A DNA stretch of 64,000 bases from Pseudodonghicola flavimaris (GCF_030164425.1 NZ_JASNJD010000015.1:1-64000), one strand, 5' to 3'; positions 24,148-34,162 are shown, numbered from the stretch's first letter. Made by a program: numbers and translations. The notes: generated by a model from the sequence alone, not told the origin.

Positions 24148-27070
24148 GTGCGCGCCCTCCTTCTGGATCGAAGAACACCGGGGCCACCACCTCGCACAGG
24201 GTTTCCACCCCGCGCAGGTGATCGACCATTTTCACCACCTCGCCCAGCCGCTCCGGCCCGCGGCTCAGAAAGCCGAGCGCGATCTGATGCCCCAGCGTCG
24301 GCGAAAACGCGGTGGAGGACACCCAGCCCTGATCGTTCGCACGCAGCGGCTCGGCCTCTGCCGCGAAAAGATGCGCGCCGGCGGTGATCAGCTTCACCGC
24401 GCCCACCGGTTTCAGCCCGACCAGCCGCTGCCGGTCCGCGGCCAGCAGGCCGGGACGCTGCGCCAGGGTCTTGCCGATGAAATCCTTCTTCGACGACAGC
24501 ATCCGCCCCAACCCCAGATCGAAGGCAGTGGTGCGCCCATCGATCTCGGCATGGGTGATCAGTCCCTTTTCGATGCGCAGCACGTTCAGCGCCTCCATCC
24601 CGTAGGGACCGCCGCCCAGCCCCTCGGCGCGGGCCACCAGTTCGCGAAACAACGCCTCGCCGTACCGCGCCGGCACCGCCAGCTCATAGGCATGTTCGCC
24701 CGAGAAGGAGATGCGGAAGAGCCGCCCCGCCACCCCCATGACCGAGACCTCGCCGCAGGCCATGAACGGCCAATCGCCATCGGCCAGCGGCGCATCGAGC
24801 AATCCGTTCAGCAGCGCCCGCGCCCACGGCCCGGCGACAGCGAACTGCGCCCATTGCTCGGTGACCGAGATCAGCCGCACATCCCAGTCCGGATGCAGCC
24901 CCTGGGTGACGAACTCCAAATGCCGCATCACGTCCCCGGCGGCGGCGGTGGTGGTGGTCATCAGGTATTGCTGGTCCGCCAGCCGGGCGGTGGTGCCGTC
25001 GTCCATCACATAGCCGTCTTCGCGCAGCATCAGCCCGTAGCGCACCCGCCCGACCTGCAGGGAACCGAAGCCGTTGGTATAGACGAAGTCCAGAAGCCGC
25101 GCCGCGTCCGGGCCCTGAATGTCGATCTTGCCCAGAGTGGAGACATCGCAGATGCCCACCGCCTCGCGCACCATCCGCACCTCGCGGTCGCAGGACTGCC
25201 GCCAGGTCTTCTCCCCCGGCGCCGGAAAGAAGGACGGCCGATACCATAGCCCCGCCTCGATCATCGGCGCGCCTCGGTCCAGGCTGGCGGCATGGCTGGT
25301 GGTCTGCCGCTCCGGCGCGAAGCCCTTGCCGCTGCCGCCCGCCCCCAGCGCCGCGATGGCCACCGGGCTATAGGGCGGGCGAAAGCCGGTCGCCCCGGTT
25401 TCGGGGATGCTGCGGCCGGTGACATCGGCCAGCACCGCCAGCGCGGCGACGTTCGAGCTCTTGCCCTGATCGGTGGCCATCCCCTGCGTGGTATAGCGCT
25501 TCATATGCTCGACCGAGCGGAAGTTCTCCGCCGCCGCCTGCTTGACGTCCTTCACCGTGACATCGTTCTGGAAATCCAGCCAGGCGCGACCGCGCCCCGC
25601 CACAGCCCAGAGCGGGGTGATCCGATAGGGATCGTCCTCTGCCTCCGGCACCACCACCGGCGGCGCGGTACGCCCCAGATCCTCCAGCGCCGCCCGCGCC
25701 GCCGCCGCCCCCTCGCGCAGGCAGCCGGCGGTTGAGAAGGTGCCGTTGCAGGCCCCGGCGGCACTGAGCCCCGGCACCGCCCCCGGCGCCGGCACGAAGG
25801 CGGCGATATCCTCGCGCCAGTGCGGGCGGGTGTTCATGTGGCAGGTCAGATGCAGGCTGGGGTTCCAGCCGCCGGAGACAGCCAGGCAATCGGTCTGCAG
25901 CCGGTCCTCGCCGGCGATGCTGCGGATGGTGATATTCTCCAGCCCGCGCCGGCCGGCGCTGCCGCAGACCTGGGCGCCGCGATAGACCGGGAACAGATCG
26001 GATTGCGGCGCATCGTGGCGGCTGTCGATCAGCCCGGCGACATGCACCCCGGCATCGACCAGGTCACGGGCGGTGCGATGGGCATCGTCATTGTTGCCGA
26101 AGACGGTGACGGCGCGCCCCGGGCTCACCCCCCAACGGTTGAGATAGCTGCGCACCGCGCCGGCGGTCATGATGCCGGGGCGGTCGTTGTCGCGAAAGGC
26201 GATCGGACGCTCCAGCGCGCCGGCGGCCAGGATGCTGCGCCGGGCGACAATACGCCAGAAGCATTCCAGCGGGCCGCCGCCCCGGTGTGGCAGATGATGA
26301 CCGAGCCGCTCCAGCGCGCCAAAGGTGCCCTGATCGTAGGGCCCCACCACCGTGGTGCGCCGCATCAGCCGGACATTCGGCAGGCTTTCCAGCTCTGCCA
26401 GCACCTCGCCGGCCCAGGACACCCCGGCCTCCTCCCCCACCGCGCCGGTTTCCGACAACAGCCGCCCACCCATGCGGGCATCCTCATCGGCGAGGATCAC
26501 ATCGGCCCCGGCCCGGCCCGCGACCAGCGCCGCCATCAGCCCGGCGGGCCCCGCGCCGATCACCAGCAGATCGCAGAAGGCATAGGCGCGGTCATAGACA
26601 TCGCCATCCGCCTGCCCCGACAGCGCCCCCAGCCCGGCCGCCCGCCGGATCGCCGGTTCATAGAGCTTTTCCCAGAACGCCGCGGGCCACATGAAGGTCT
26701 TGTAATAGAAGCCCGCGCCCAGGAACGGCGCGGCCAGATCGTTCAGGCCCAGCAGATCGACCGCCAGCGACGGCCAGCGGTTCTGGCTGACGGCGTCGAG
26801 GCCGGAGAAAATCTCCTGCACCGTCGCTCGCGTGTTGGGGATACGGTCCGCCCCGCGCCCGATCGTGACCAGGGCATTCGGCTCTTCGCTGCCCGCGCTG
26901 AGCACCCCGCGCGGGCGATGATACTTGAACGACCGGCCCATCAGCCGGACGCCATTGGCCAGCAGCGCCGAGGCCAGCGTGTCGCCCTCCAGCCCCTCGT
27001 AGCGCACCCCGTCGAACCGGAAGGCGACGGGTTTCGAGCGGTCCAGCAGCCCCTTGCCCGCGATCCTCAT
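24140..27070 (-). CDS. soxA: Sarcosine oxidase alpha subunit
   Basis: A 976-residue subunit. The N-terminal part binds NAD in a Rossmann fold (LLVIGAGPAGLMAALVAG, about residue 170), after a region around RSFKYHRPRGVLSAGSEEPN. The C-terminal half resembles the glycine-cleavage T-protein and binds tetrahydrofolate (DVSTLGKIDIQGPDAARLLD and FRISFSGEHAYELAVPARYG). Length and order match characterised heterotetrameric enzymes. The start overlaps the soxD stop (ATGA), and its end overlaps soxG by 8 bases. Confidence 0.96.
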   Translation of the reverse strand: MRIAGKGLLDRSKPVAFRFDGVRYEGLEGDTLASALLANGVRLMGRSFKYHRPRGVLSAGSEEPNALVTIGRGADRIPNTRATVQEIFSGLDAVSQNRWPSLAVDLLGLNDLAAPFLGAGFYYKTFMWPAAFWEKLYEPAIRRAAGLGALSGQADGDVYDRAYAFCDLLVIGAGPAGLMAALVAGRAGADVILADEDARMGGRLLSETGAVGEEAGVSWAGEVLAELESLPNVRLMRRTTVVGPYDQGTFGALERLGHHLPHRGGGPLECFWRIVARRSILAAGALERPIAFRDNDRPGIMTAGAVRSYLNRWGVSPGRAVTVFGNNDDAHRTARDLVDAGVHVAGLIDSRHDAPQSDLFPVYRGAQVCGSAGRRGLENITIRSIAGEDRLQTDCLAVSGGWNPSLHLTCHMNTRPHWREDIAAFVPAPGAVPGLSAAGACNGTFSTAGCLREGAAAARAALEDLGRTAPPVVVPEAEDDPYRITPLWAVAGRGRAWLDFQNDVTVKDVKQAAAENFRSVEHMKRYTTQGMATDQGKSSNVAALAVLADVTGRSIPETGATGFRPPYSPVAIAALGAGGSGKGFAPERQTTSHAASLDRGAPMIEAGLWYRPSFFPAPGEKTWRQSCDREVRMVREAVGICDVSTLGKIDIQGPDAARLLDFVYTNGFGSLQVGRVRYGLMLREDGYVMDDGTTARLADQQYLMTTTTAAAGDVMRHLEFVTQGLHPDWDVRLISVTEQWAQFAVAGPWARALLNGLLDAPLADGDWPFMACGEVSVMGVAGRLFRISFSGEHAYELAVPARYGEALFRELVARAEGLGGGPYGMEALNVLRIEKGLITHAEIDGRTTAFDLGLGRMLSSKKDFIGKTLAQRPGLLAADRQRLVGLKPVGAVKLITAGAHLFAAEAEPLRANDQGWVSSTAFSPTLGHQIALGFLSRGPERLGEVVKMVDHLRGVETLCEVVAPVFFDPEGGRARG

Positions 27071-27330
27071 GATGCGACCTCCGCCGCCAGTTCGGTGGCC
27101 AGGATCTCATGGCTGGCGGTGTCCCGGGTGACCACCAGCCAGGCCCCGCAGCCCTGGGCGTGATACCACAGATCGCGGGTCACCCCCGCCGGGTTGTCGC
27201 GCAGAAAGACATACGCCTGCCAGGCATCCTCGCCGGCATCCGCGGCTGGCCGCTGCAGCGCAACCGCCGCCCCCCTGTAATAGAATTCGCGGCGATCGCG
27301 CGGGCCGCAGAGCGGACAGGAGATCCTCAT
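27067..27330 (-). CDS. soxD: Sarcosine oxidase delta subunit
   Basis: An 87-residue zinc-binding subunit. The zinc ligands are visible as Cys5 and Cys8 (MRISCPLCGPRD) and the later His and Cys in LWYHAQGCGAWLVV. It lies between soxB (52 bases upstream) and soxA (4-base overlap). Confidence 0.95.
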   Translation of the reverse strand: MRISCPLCGPRDRREFYYRGAAVALQRPAADAGEDAWQAYVFLRDNPAGVTRDLWYHAQGCGAWLVVTRDTASHEILATELAAEVAS

Positions 27331-27381
27331 CGCGGCGCCCTCCGGCTCGTGGTGGAAACGCGGCGGTCCAGGGACCGCGCC

Positions 27382-28635
27382 TCAGTGCAGGTTGTGCTGC
27401 GCACCGGTCGCCTCCTCGTCCATGATCCCCTCGCCGCTGCGGAACCGATCCAGCCGGAAGCCCGCCGCGGCCGCGTGCGGCCGGTCGGTGGCGAGCAGAT
27501 GCGCGAAGCAATGGCCCGAGGCCGGCACCGCCTTGAAGCCGCCGTAGCACCAGCCGCAGTTCAGATAGAGCCCCTCGATCCCGGTCCGGTCGATCACCGG
27601 CGAGCCGTCGGGCGACATGTCCATGATACCGCCCCAGCTGCGCAGCACCCGCGCCTTGCCGATCATCGGCATCAAGGCCATGCCGGCCTCCATCACATGT
27701 TCGACCAGCGGCAGGTTGCCGCGCTGCGCGTAGGAGGCATAGCCGTCGAGATCGCCACCAAAGACCAGCCCCCCCTTGTCCGACTGGCTGATATAGAAAT
27801 GCCCCATGCCGAAGGTCACCACCTGATCGATCACCGGTTTCAGCCCCTCGGTCACGAAGGCCTGCAGCACATGGCTTTCGATCGGCAGCCGCAGCCCCGC
27901 CATCGCCGCCACCTGGCTGGAGCGGCCGGCGACGACGATGCCGACCTTGCCGGCGCGGATCGCACCGCGGCTGGTCTGCACCCCGGTGACCCGGCCGGCG
28001 TCGATATCGATGCCGGTAACCTCGCAGTTCTGGATCAGATCGACGCCGCGGCTGTCGGCGCCGCGGGCATAGCCCCAGGCCACCGCGTCATGGCGCGCAG
28101 TCCCCCCGCGCGGGTGATAGAGGCCGCCCAGCACCGGAAACCGCGCGGTGTCGAAATCGAGATAGGGCAGCTTGCGGCGCAGCGCGGCGCGATCCAGCAG
28201 GATGGCATCGTCGCCCTGGTTGACCATCGCATTGCCACGCCGCACGAAGGCATCGCGCTGGCCATCGGAGTGATAGAGATTGATCACCCCGCGCTGCGAG
28301 AACATCACGTTGTAGTTCAGCTCCTGCTCCAGCCCCTCCCAGAGCTTGAGCGAATGCGAGTAGAATTCGGAATTCCCCGGCAACCCGTAATTGGCCCGCA
28401 CGATGGTGGTGTTGCGGCCGACATTGCCACCACCGATCCAGCCCTTTTCCAGCACCGCCACATTGCGCAGCCCGTGTTCGCGCGCCAGGTAATAGGCGGT
28501 CGACAGGCCATGGCCGCCACCGCCGATGATGACGATGTCATAGGCCTCCTTCGGCTCGGGGTCGCGCCACTGCGGCGTCCAGCCGCTGTTGCCGGTGAGC
28601 CCCTCCTTCAGGATCCGCCATCCGGAAAATCGCAT
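27382..28635 (-). CDS. soxB: Sarcosine oxidase beta subunit
   Basis: A 417-residue flavoprotein subunit that holds FAD and covalent FMN and oxidises the amine. The FAD fold is DIVIIGGGGHGLSTAYYLAR near residue 33; GRNTTIVRANYGLPGNSEFY and LRSWGGIMDMSPDGSPVIDR follow, and GWCYGGFKAVPASG near the end is typical of soxB. AGGAGG stands 5 bases before the ATG. First gene of the soxBDAG operon. No glyA, purU or folD partner is visible in the window. Confidence 0.96.
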   Translation of the reverse strand: MRFSGWRILKEGLTGNSGWTPQWRDPEPKEAYDIVIIGGGGHGLSTAYYLAREHGLRNVAVLEKGWIGGGNVGRNTTIVRANYGLPGNSEFYSHSLKLWEGLEQELNYNVMFSQRGVINLYHSDGQRDAFVRRGNAMVNQGDDAILLDRAALRRKLPYLDFDTARFPVLGGLYHPRGGTARHDAVAWGYARGADSRGVDLIQNCEVTGIDIDAGRVTGVQTSRGAIRAGKVGIVVAGRSSQVAAMAGLRLPIESHVLQAFVTEGLKPVIDQVVTFGMGHFYISQSDKGGLVFGGDLDGYASYAQRGNLPLVEHVMEAGMALMPMIGKARVLRSWGGIMDMSPDGSPVIDRTGIEGLYLNCGWCYGGFKAVPASGHCFAHLLATDRPHAAAAGFRLDRFRSGEGIMDEEATGAQHNLH

Positions 28636-28774
28636 TCTGACCTCCTGCCCGCGGCGCGCCTCGCCCGCCTGCCGCCGAGACTAGCATCGCGCCGCCGTCA
28701 AACCAGCCCCGGATTTCCCGCCGGCCCGATGCCGCCGCCGAGACCCGCACGGCAGCAGCGGCGTGCAAATGCGC

Positions 28775-28809
28775 AAAACGGCGCCGGACCCGCGGAGGTC
28801 CGGCGCCGT
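28775..28809 (-). terminator. Terminator of the glutamate dehydrogenase gene
   Basis: A 13-bp stem ACGGCGCCGGACC/GGTCCGGCGCCGT with a 6-base loop, followed by TTTT on the minus strand, 28 bases after the stop codon. Confidence 0.92.
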
Positions 28810-28837
28810 TCCAGGGTCTTTCAGGCGCTTTGCGCAG

Positions 28838-30265
28838 TCAGAGCCCCTTGGCGCGGTAGCTGCGGGCCACCTTGTCGATGCTCACCAGATAGGCAGAGGT
28901 CCTGAGATCCTTCACATCCTCGCGCTCGTGCCAGAGGACGCGCATGGTCTGATAGGCCTCGCGCATGGCGTCATCGAGACCGGAGCGCACCAGTTCCAGC
29001 TCATCGGCGCCGCGCAGATACTTCTGCTTGAAGTCGGGCGTCGGCGACCAGGTCTTGCCCAGGGCCGCGCTGAGCGATTCCAGCTGATCGACGACCAGCT
29101 GGTGGCGCGCCTCCTCCTGCCGGCGCTGCATGCGGCCGAAGCGGATATGGCTGAGGTTCTTGACCCATTCGAAGTAGGACACCGTCACCCCGCCGGCATT
29201 GGCGTACATGTCGGGGATGATGACCGTGCCCTTTTGCTGCAGGATCTCATCGGCACCGGCGGTCACCGGGCCATTGGCGGCCTCGATGATCAGCGGCGCC
29301 TTGATCCGGTGCGCGTTGGTCAGGTTGATCACCCCCTCCAGCGCCGCCGGGATCAGGATATCGCACTCCTCCTCCAGCACCGCCGCGCCCTCGGCGGTAT
29401 GGGTGGCGTCGGGATAGCCCGTCACCCCGCCATGACGCGCGATCCAGTTGTGCACCGCATCCACGTCCAGCCCCTCGGGATCGAACAGCGCACCGTCGCG
29501 TTCGATGATGCCGGTGATCGTGGCGCCATCCTCTTCCGACAGGAACTTGGCGGCGTGATAGCCGACGTTGCCCAGCCCCTGCACGATCACCCGCTTGCCG
29601 TCGAGCTTGCCCGACAGCTGCGCCTTGGCCACGTCCTCGGGGTGGCGGAAGAACTCGCGCAGCGCATATTGCACGCCGCGCCCGGTCGCCTCGACCCGGC
29701 CATAGATGCCACCGGCGTTCAGTGGCTTGCCGGTGACGCAGGCCAAGGCGTTGATGTCGGTGGTGTTCATCCGGGCATACTGGTCGGCGATCCAGGCCAT
29801 TTCCCGTTCGCCCGTGCCCATATCGGGCGCCGGCACGTTCTGGCTGGGGTTGATCAGATCGCGTTTGGCCAGCTCATAGGCGAAGCGGCGGGTGATCCGC
29901 TCCAGCTCATGCTCCTCATACTGGCGGGGATCGATGCAGAGCCCCCCCTTGGAGCCACCGAACGGCGCATCGATCAGCGCGCATTTGTAGGTCATCAGCG
30001 CCGCCAGCGCCTCGACCTCGTCCTGATTGACGCTGAGCGCGAAGCGGATGCCGCCCTTGACCGGCTCCATATGTTCGGAATGCACCGCCCGATATCCGGT
30101 AAAGGTCTGGATCTGACCGCGCAGCCGCACCCCGAAACGCACCGTGTAGGTGGCATTGCACACGCGAATTTTCTCTTCCAGCCCGGGCGGCAGATCCATC
30201 AGGGCGGCGGCCCTGTTGAACATCAGATCGACGCTTTCCCGGAAACTCGGCTCCTGCCGGACCAT
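28838..30265 (-). CDS. Glu/Leu/Phe/Val dehydrogenase family, probable glutamate dehydrogenase
   Basis: A 475-residue enzyme that interconverts glutamate and 2-oxoglutarate with NAD(P). The catalytic Lys loop is APFGGSKGGLCIDPRQYEEH; the nucleotide-binding domain starts with VIVQGLGNVGYHAAKFLSEE; VPAPDMGTGEREMAWIAD is also typical. It starts at MVRQEPSFRES, with AAGGAG 9 bases upstream. It stands alone with its own terminator. Cofactor preference was not deduced. Confidence 0.93.
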   Translation of the reverse strand: MVRQEPSFRESVDLMFNRAAALMDLPPGLEEKIRVCNATYTVRFGVRLRGQIQTFTGYRAVHSEHMEPVKGGIRFALSVNQDEVEALAALMTYKCALIDAPFGGSKGGLCIDPRQYEEHELERITRRFAYELAKRDLINPSQNVPAPDMGTGEREMAWIADQYARMNTTDINALACVTGKPLNAGGIYGRVEATGRGVQYALREFFRHPEDVAKAQLSGKLDGKRVIVQGLGNVGYHAAKFLSEEDGATITGIIERDGALFDPEGLDVDAVHNWIARHGGVTGYPDATHTAEGAAVLEEECDILIPAALEGVINLTNAHRIKAPLIIEAANGPVTAGADEILQQKGTVIIPDMYANAGGVTVSYFEWVKNLSHIRFGRMQRRQEEARHQLVVDQLESLSAALGKTWSPTPDFKQKYLRGADELELVRSGLDDAMREAYQTMRVLWHEREDVKDLRTSAYLVSIDKVARSYRAKGL

Positions 30266-30600
30266 TGCTTTCTTCTCCTTCAGTCCTGCCCGGCGGGACG
30301 GTCGCTGCGACTCGCCCCCGCCGGCGCAATGGCTCCCAACTTGACCCAGTCCCGGCGACTTTGGGAGGGGGATTCGAGCAAATATTTCCCATCTGGTTGA
30401 ACCCGGCCGCCGGGACTCCCGCAAAAGCCTGTATGCCAAGGGGATGACCCGGAAATTCCCCGGCTTTCGCCGCATTTGGGCCATGATTGCCGCGCATCTG
30501 AAAGTCCAGCCCGAGATCCGTCCGACGCCGCCGACGGCCGCCCGACCCCGATCCAGAGGCCAGATACCGAAGCCCGTTTCAGAAGAATGGGAAGACCCCG
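30266..30600. other. Intergenic region between divergent genes
   Basis: Separates glutamate dehydrogenase from the Tad genes on the opposite strand and must hold both promoters. An AT-richer patch around 30375-30392 (GAGCAAATATTTCCC) is the most promoter-like part. Open frames crossing it (for instance from 30444) have no protein-like features. No clear operator was seen. Confidence 0.4.
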
Positions 30601-32373
30601 ATGCCCGCACCGCGTCAGACACCGCTCGATCAGCCCAGAACAGCCCCCGCGACCGGGCGGCCCCGCATCCGGCTGGCGCCAGCGCTGCGCCGCTTCGCCC
30701 GCGAGGAAGACGGCAATCTGATCGTCTTCGGCATCTACGTGTTTCTGATCATCCTGATGTTCGCCGGCATCGGCGTCGACCTGATGCACTACGAACGCAA
30801 CCGCACCAGCCTGCAGAACACGCTGGATCGCGCGGTTCTGGCCGCCGCCGACCTCGACCAGACGCTCGACCCCGAAACCGTGGTGCGCGATTACCTCGAC
30901 AAGGCCGGGGTGGGCGATTACCTCACCAGCGTCACCGTCGACGAGGGGCTGAGCTATCGCGTCGTCTCCGCCACCGCGAAAAGCTCCATGGCCACGCAGT
31001 TCATGAAGCTGACCGGGGTCAAATCGCTGTCCACCCCGGCCGCCAGCACCGCCGAGGAACGCATCGACGGGGTCGAGATCTCGCTCGTGCTCGATGTATC
31101 CGGCTCCATGGCCAGCAACAACAAGCTGACCAACCTGAAACTGGCGGCACGGGAGTTCGTCGACGAGATGGAGGACAACACCGAGGACGGCAATCTGTCG
31201 ATCTCGATCGTGCCCTATGCGACGCAGGTCTCCGCCCCGGCCAACTTCCTGTCCAAATTCAATGTCTCGGCGGAGCACAACTATTCCAACTGCGTCAACT
31301 TCCAGGGCGCCGATTTCGCCACCACCACGCTCGCCCCCGATCTGGCAATGCAGCGGACCATGCATTTCGACCCCTGGAACAGAAACTACGACGGGCGCGC
31401 CTACAGCCCCGAGCGGCTGGTCAGAACCCCGGTCTGTTCGAATGCGGCACATCGCGAAATGGTCGTGCTGGAAAAGAACCGCGACACGCTGAAGACCTTC
31501 ATCTCCAATCTCTCGGCGCAGGGGAACACCTCGATCGACGTCGGCATGAAATGGGGGACCGCCCTGCTCGACCCCAGCATCAACCCGGTGGTCATCCAGA
31601 TGATCGACGATGGCGAGGTCTCCCTCCAGTTCAGCGACCGGCCGACCACCTATGCCAGCGGCGATACCATCAAGGTCATCGTGCTGATGACCGACGGCCA
31701 GAACACCGCGCAATACTACCTGCCCGACGAGTATCACTCCGGCGATGCCGGCGTGTTCTGGAATCCCGAGGAAAAGGTCTATTCCGTCCTGTACGGCCCC
31801 GATGTCTATGACCGCGACAGCGACGACGACACCAGTGAGGATATCTACTACTGGGTGGGCAAGAATGTCTGGGCCGACCACCCCTACGGGGCCGGCACTT
31901 ACGAGAAAACCTCCACGGAAACCACCTGCTCGCGTTATTGGTACGGGACCAGCTGGTGCATCGAATACTCCACAACCACGACCACAACCACGGTCGAGGA
32001 GGAGGGAACCCCGGTCGCGCTGAGCAAGGCGGATCTCTTTGCCAAGACCACTGCCGACGCCATCGCCGACGATATCTTCGCCCCGGTCTTCGGCAGCGCC
32101 AAGGCGCGCAACGACTGGTACAATGACGATACCCGCTACACCTATGTCGACGCCTATACCAAAAACGCGCGGACCTCAGCGATCTGCTCCGCCGCCAAGG
32201 CCAAGGGGATCATCGTCTTCACCATCGGTTTCGAAGCGCCCTCTAGCGGCCTCGCCGTCCTGAAGGACTGCGCCAGTTCGGACAGCCATTTCTTCGACGT
32301 CGAGGGGCTGGAGATCGCCGATGCGTTTTCCTCCATCGCCTCGTCGATCCGCAAGCTGAGGCTGACCCAATGA
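30601..32373 (+). CDS. TadG-like pilus assembly protein with von Willebrand A domain
   Basis: A 590-residue envelope protein. A TadE/TadG-type N-terminus (FAREEDGNLIVFGIYVFLII with one membrane helix at about residues 40-60) is followed by a large periplasmic von Willebrand A domain. Its metal site is DVSGSM (residues 165-170), with VLMTDGQN further on. An inserted stretch with a run of Thr (around residue 460), a Cys pair and acidic residues lengthens the domain. It heads a trio with two TadE-like genes, the next overlapping by ATGA. Likely role: assembly or anchoring of Flp/Tad pili. The secretion ATPase and pilin genes are not in the window. Confidence 0.82.
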   Translation: MPAPRQTPLDQPRTAPATGRPRIRLAPALRRFAREEDGNLIVFGIYVFLIILMFAGIGVDLMHYERNRTSLQNTLDRAVLAAADLDQTLDPETVVRDYLDKAGVGDYLTSVTVDEGLSYRVVSATAKSSMATQFMKLTGVKSLSTPAASTAEERIDGVEISLVLDVSGSMASNNKLTNLKLAAREFVDEMEDNTEDGNLSISIVPYATQVSAPANFLSKFNVSAEHNYSNCVNFQGADFATTTLAPDLAMQRTMHFDPWNRNYDGRAYSPERLVRTPVCSNAAHREMVVLEKNRDTLKTFISNLSAQGNTSIDVGMKWGTALLDPSINPVVIQMIDDGEVSLQFSDRPTTYASGDTIKVIVLMTDGQNTAQYYLPDEYHSGDAGVFWNPEEKVYSVLYGPDVYDRDSDDDTSEDIYYWVGKNVWADHPYGAGTYEKTSTETTCSRYWYGTSWCIEYSTTTTTTTVEEEGTPVALSKADLFAKTTADAIADDIFAPVFGSAKARNDWYNDDTRYTYVDAYTKNARTSAICSAAKAKGIIVFTIGFEAPSSGLAVLKDCASSDSHFFDVEGLEIADAFSSIASSIRKLRLTQ

Positions 32374-32906
32374 TCGCCTCCCTGCGCGACCGCCTGCACC
32401 GGCTGTGGCGGGCCGAGGACGGCAATGCGACCATCGAATTCGCCATCGTCTTCCCGGCGATCATCACCATCATGCTCTCGGGGCTGGAACTGGGATTCAT
32501 TACCCTGGAACACGCGATGCTGGAGCGGGCCATGGATCTGACCGCACGCGACATCCGGCTGGGCACCGGCACGGCACCGCAGCATGACGATATCAAGAAC
32601 ATGATCTGCGGCTATGCCGGCTTCATCCCGAATTGCGACACCAACCTGCGTCTGGAGATGATCCAGGTCGACCCCCGCGCCTGGACCGATATCGACCCCA
32701 CCCCGGACTGCACCGACAAATCCGAGGAAGTCTCGCCGGTGCGCAACTTCGTCAACGGCCAGTCGAACGAGCTGATGGTGCTGCGCGCCTGCGCCAAATT
32801 CGATCCGGTCTTCCCCACCACTGGCCTGGGCAAGGAACTGGTGAAGGACGAGTTCGGACAATATTCGCTGACGGCGCTGACCGTCTTCGTGCAGGAACCG
32901 AGGTAA
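32370..32906 (+). CDS. TadE-like pseudopilin
   Basis: A 178-residue protein with the TadE signature at its N-terminus: RAEDGNATIEFAIVFPAIIT, a prepilin-like cleavage site (G before NATIEF) followed by a hydrophobic helix. The rest is a periplasmic domain with five or so Cys (ICGYAGFIPNCDT, DCTDKSE, RACAKF). It overlaps the upstream gene by 4 bases and is followed closely by a second TadE-like gene. Confidence 0.82.
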   Translation: MIASLRDRLHRLWRAEDGNATIEFAIVFPAIITIMLSGLELGFITLEHAMLERAMDLTARDIRLGTGTAPQHDDIKNMICGYAGFIPNCDTNLRLEMIQVDPRAWTDIDPTPDCTDKSEEVSPVRNFVNGQSNELMVLRACAKFDPVFPTTGLGKELVKDEFGQYSLTALTVFVQEPR

Positions 32907-32911
32907 CCGCG

Positions 32912-33457
32912 ATGCGTGCCGCTCTCACCGCTCTGCTCCGCCGCTTCGCCCGTGACACCCGTGGCAGCATTTCTGTCGAATTCGTGCTGGTGATGCCGGC
33001 GCTGTTCTGGGCCTTCATGGCCAGCTACGTGTTTTTCGACGGATACCGCCAGAGCGTCCTGAACCTGAAGGCGGCCTATTCCATCGGCGACATGGTCTCG
33101 CGCGAGACCGAGGCGGTGAACGACACCTATATCGACAGCATGGCGAAGGTCCTGAGCATGATGACCCGCAGCGCCACCAAGCTGCGCATCAGCGTGGTAC
33201 GCTGGGACGCCGACGACAACCGCTATTACGTCGACTGGTCGGAAACCCGCGGCTTCGACGCGCCGCGCACCGATGCCGACATGCTGGAGATCGCCGACAA
33301 GCTGCCGCTGATGCCGCATAACGAGCGGGTGATCCTGGTCGAGACCGAAGCCACCTACGAGCCGCCCTTCGCGGTCGGCATCGGCACCAAACATCTGGAC
33401 AATTTCGTCTTCACCAGCCTGCGGTTCGGCCCCCAGCTCGCCTGGTCCGACAGCTGA
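32912..33457 (+). CDS. TadE-like pseudopilin
   Basis: A 181-residue TadE-type protein: DTRGSISVEFVLVMPALFWA with the Gly-Ser-x-x-x-Glu prepilin-like site and a membrane helix, then a periplasmic domain without obvious motifs. The start at MRAALTALLRRFARD is 5 bases after the previous stop codon, with GAGG upstream. Last gene of the three-gene Tad group. Confidence 0.82.
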   Translation: MRAALTALLRRFARDTRGSISVEFVLVMPALFWAFMASYVFFDGYRQSVLNLKAAYSIGDMVSRETEAVNDTYIDSMAKVLSMMTRSATKLRISVVRWDADDNRYYVDWSETRGFDAPRTDADMLEIADKLPLMPHNERVILVETEATYEPPFAVGIGTKHLDNFVFTSLRFGPQLAWSDS

Positions 33458-33493
33458 CCGCACAAGGTCCCGGCCTTGTCCGCCCGGGGCGGC

Positions 33494-33970
33494 TCAGCCC
33501 TCGCCGCGTTCCAGCAGCATCGCCTCGATGATCTGGGCCATCGCCTTGGTCTGCGGCGCCGAGGTCACGCCGCCGACACCGACCCGCCGCCCCAGCCGCC
33601 ACCACAGCCCGGGACGCCAGTGCCGCGCGGCACCGCTGCGGGTGCGGATGACGAAGCCGTTCGAGGGCTTGAAGGCGAAGGTGCCGCGCTCCAGCCCGGC
33701 GATATCGGCGATCTCGACGATCCGCAGGCCGGCATCGTCGCGCAGCGCGGTCGCGGTCAGCTCCAGCCGCTGCGCCGTCGCCCGCCGCATCCGATCCGCC
33801 ATCCACAGCGACAGGCCGCCGACCGCGATCAGGAACAGCTGCCAGCCCGGCGCCGGCGGGGTCGCCAGCGCGACATAGATCAGAACCGCCCCGAAGCAGA
33901 CCAGCACCGCGATCCCGAAGGCCCGGCGCAGCGGCGATACCTCGATCACCGCAAGAATTTCCTCGTCCAT
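33494..33970 (-). CDS. Inner-membrane protein, function unknown
   Basis: A 158-residue protein with two hydrophobic helices close to the N-terminus (FGIAVLVCFGAVLIYVALA and WQLFLIAVGGLSLWMAD) and a C-terminal cytoplasmic part of about 95 residues that looks like a small beta-rich domain (RLELTATALRDDAGLRIVEI, then KPSNGFVIRT). The layout resembles bacterial PH-like membrane proteins. It converges with the Tad genes. No function can be named. Confidence 0.65.
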   Translation of the reverse strand: MDEEILAVIEVSPLRRAFGIAVLVCFGAVLIYVALATPPAPGWQLFLIAVGGLSLWMADRMRRATAQRLELTATALRDDAGLRIVEIADIAGLERGTFAFKPSNGFVIRTRSGAARHWRPGLWWRLGRRVGVGGVTSAPQTKAMAQIIEAMLLERGEG

Positions 33971-34162
33971 CGGTCCCTCCGCCGCCGTTGTCAGCCGCTG
34001 CCGATGTATCCGATTCCGACGCCACGCAACAGGGGGGCCGGCGACGGGTGCCCGGCCGACGCCATTGCGCGGTGGCGCACAGTCAGCGTGATCTCTGCCG
34101 GATTGCGCAAATGCCGCCAGGCCCTATCTTCAGGGCCAAGCCTTCAGACAGGAGACCCTCCG

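Noticed and set aside
30444-31811. A 455-codon frame overlapping the TadG-like gene
   Set aside because: It is a second plus-strand frame over the same DNA; only the frame at 30601 gives the membrane helix and the von Willebrand motif.
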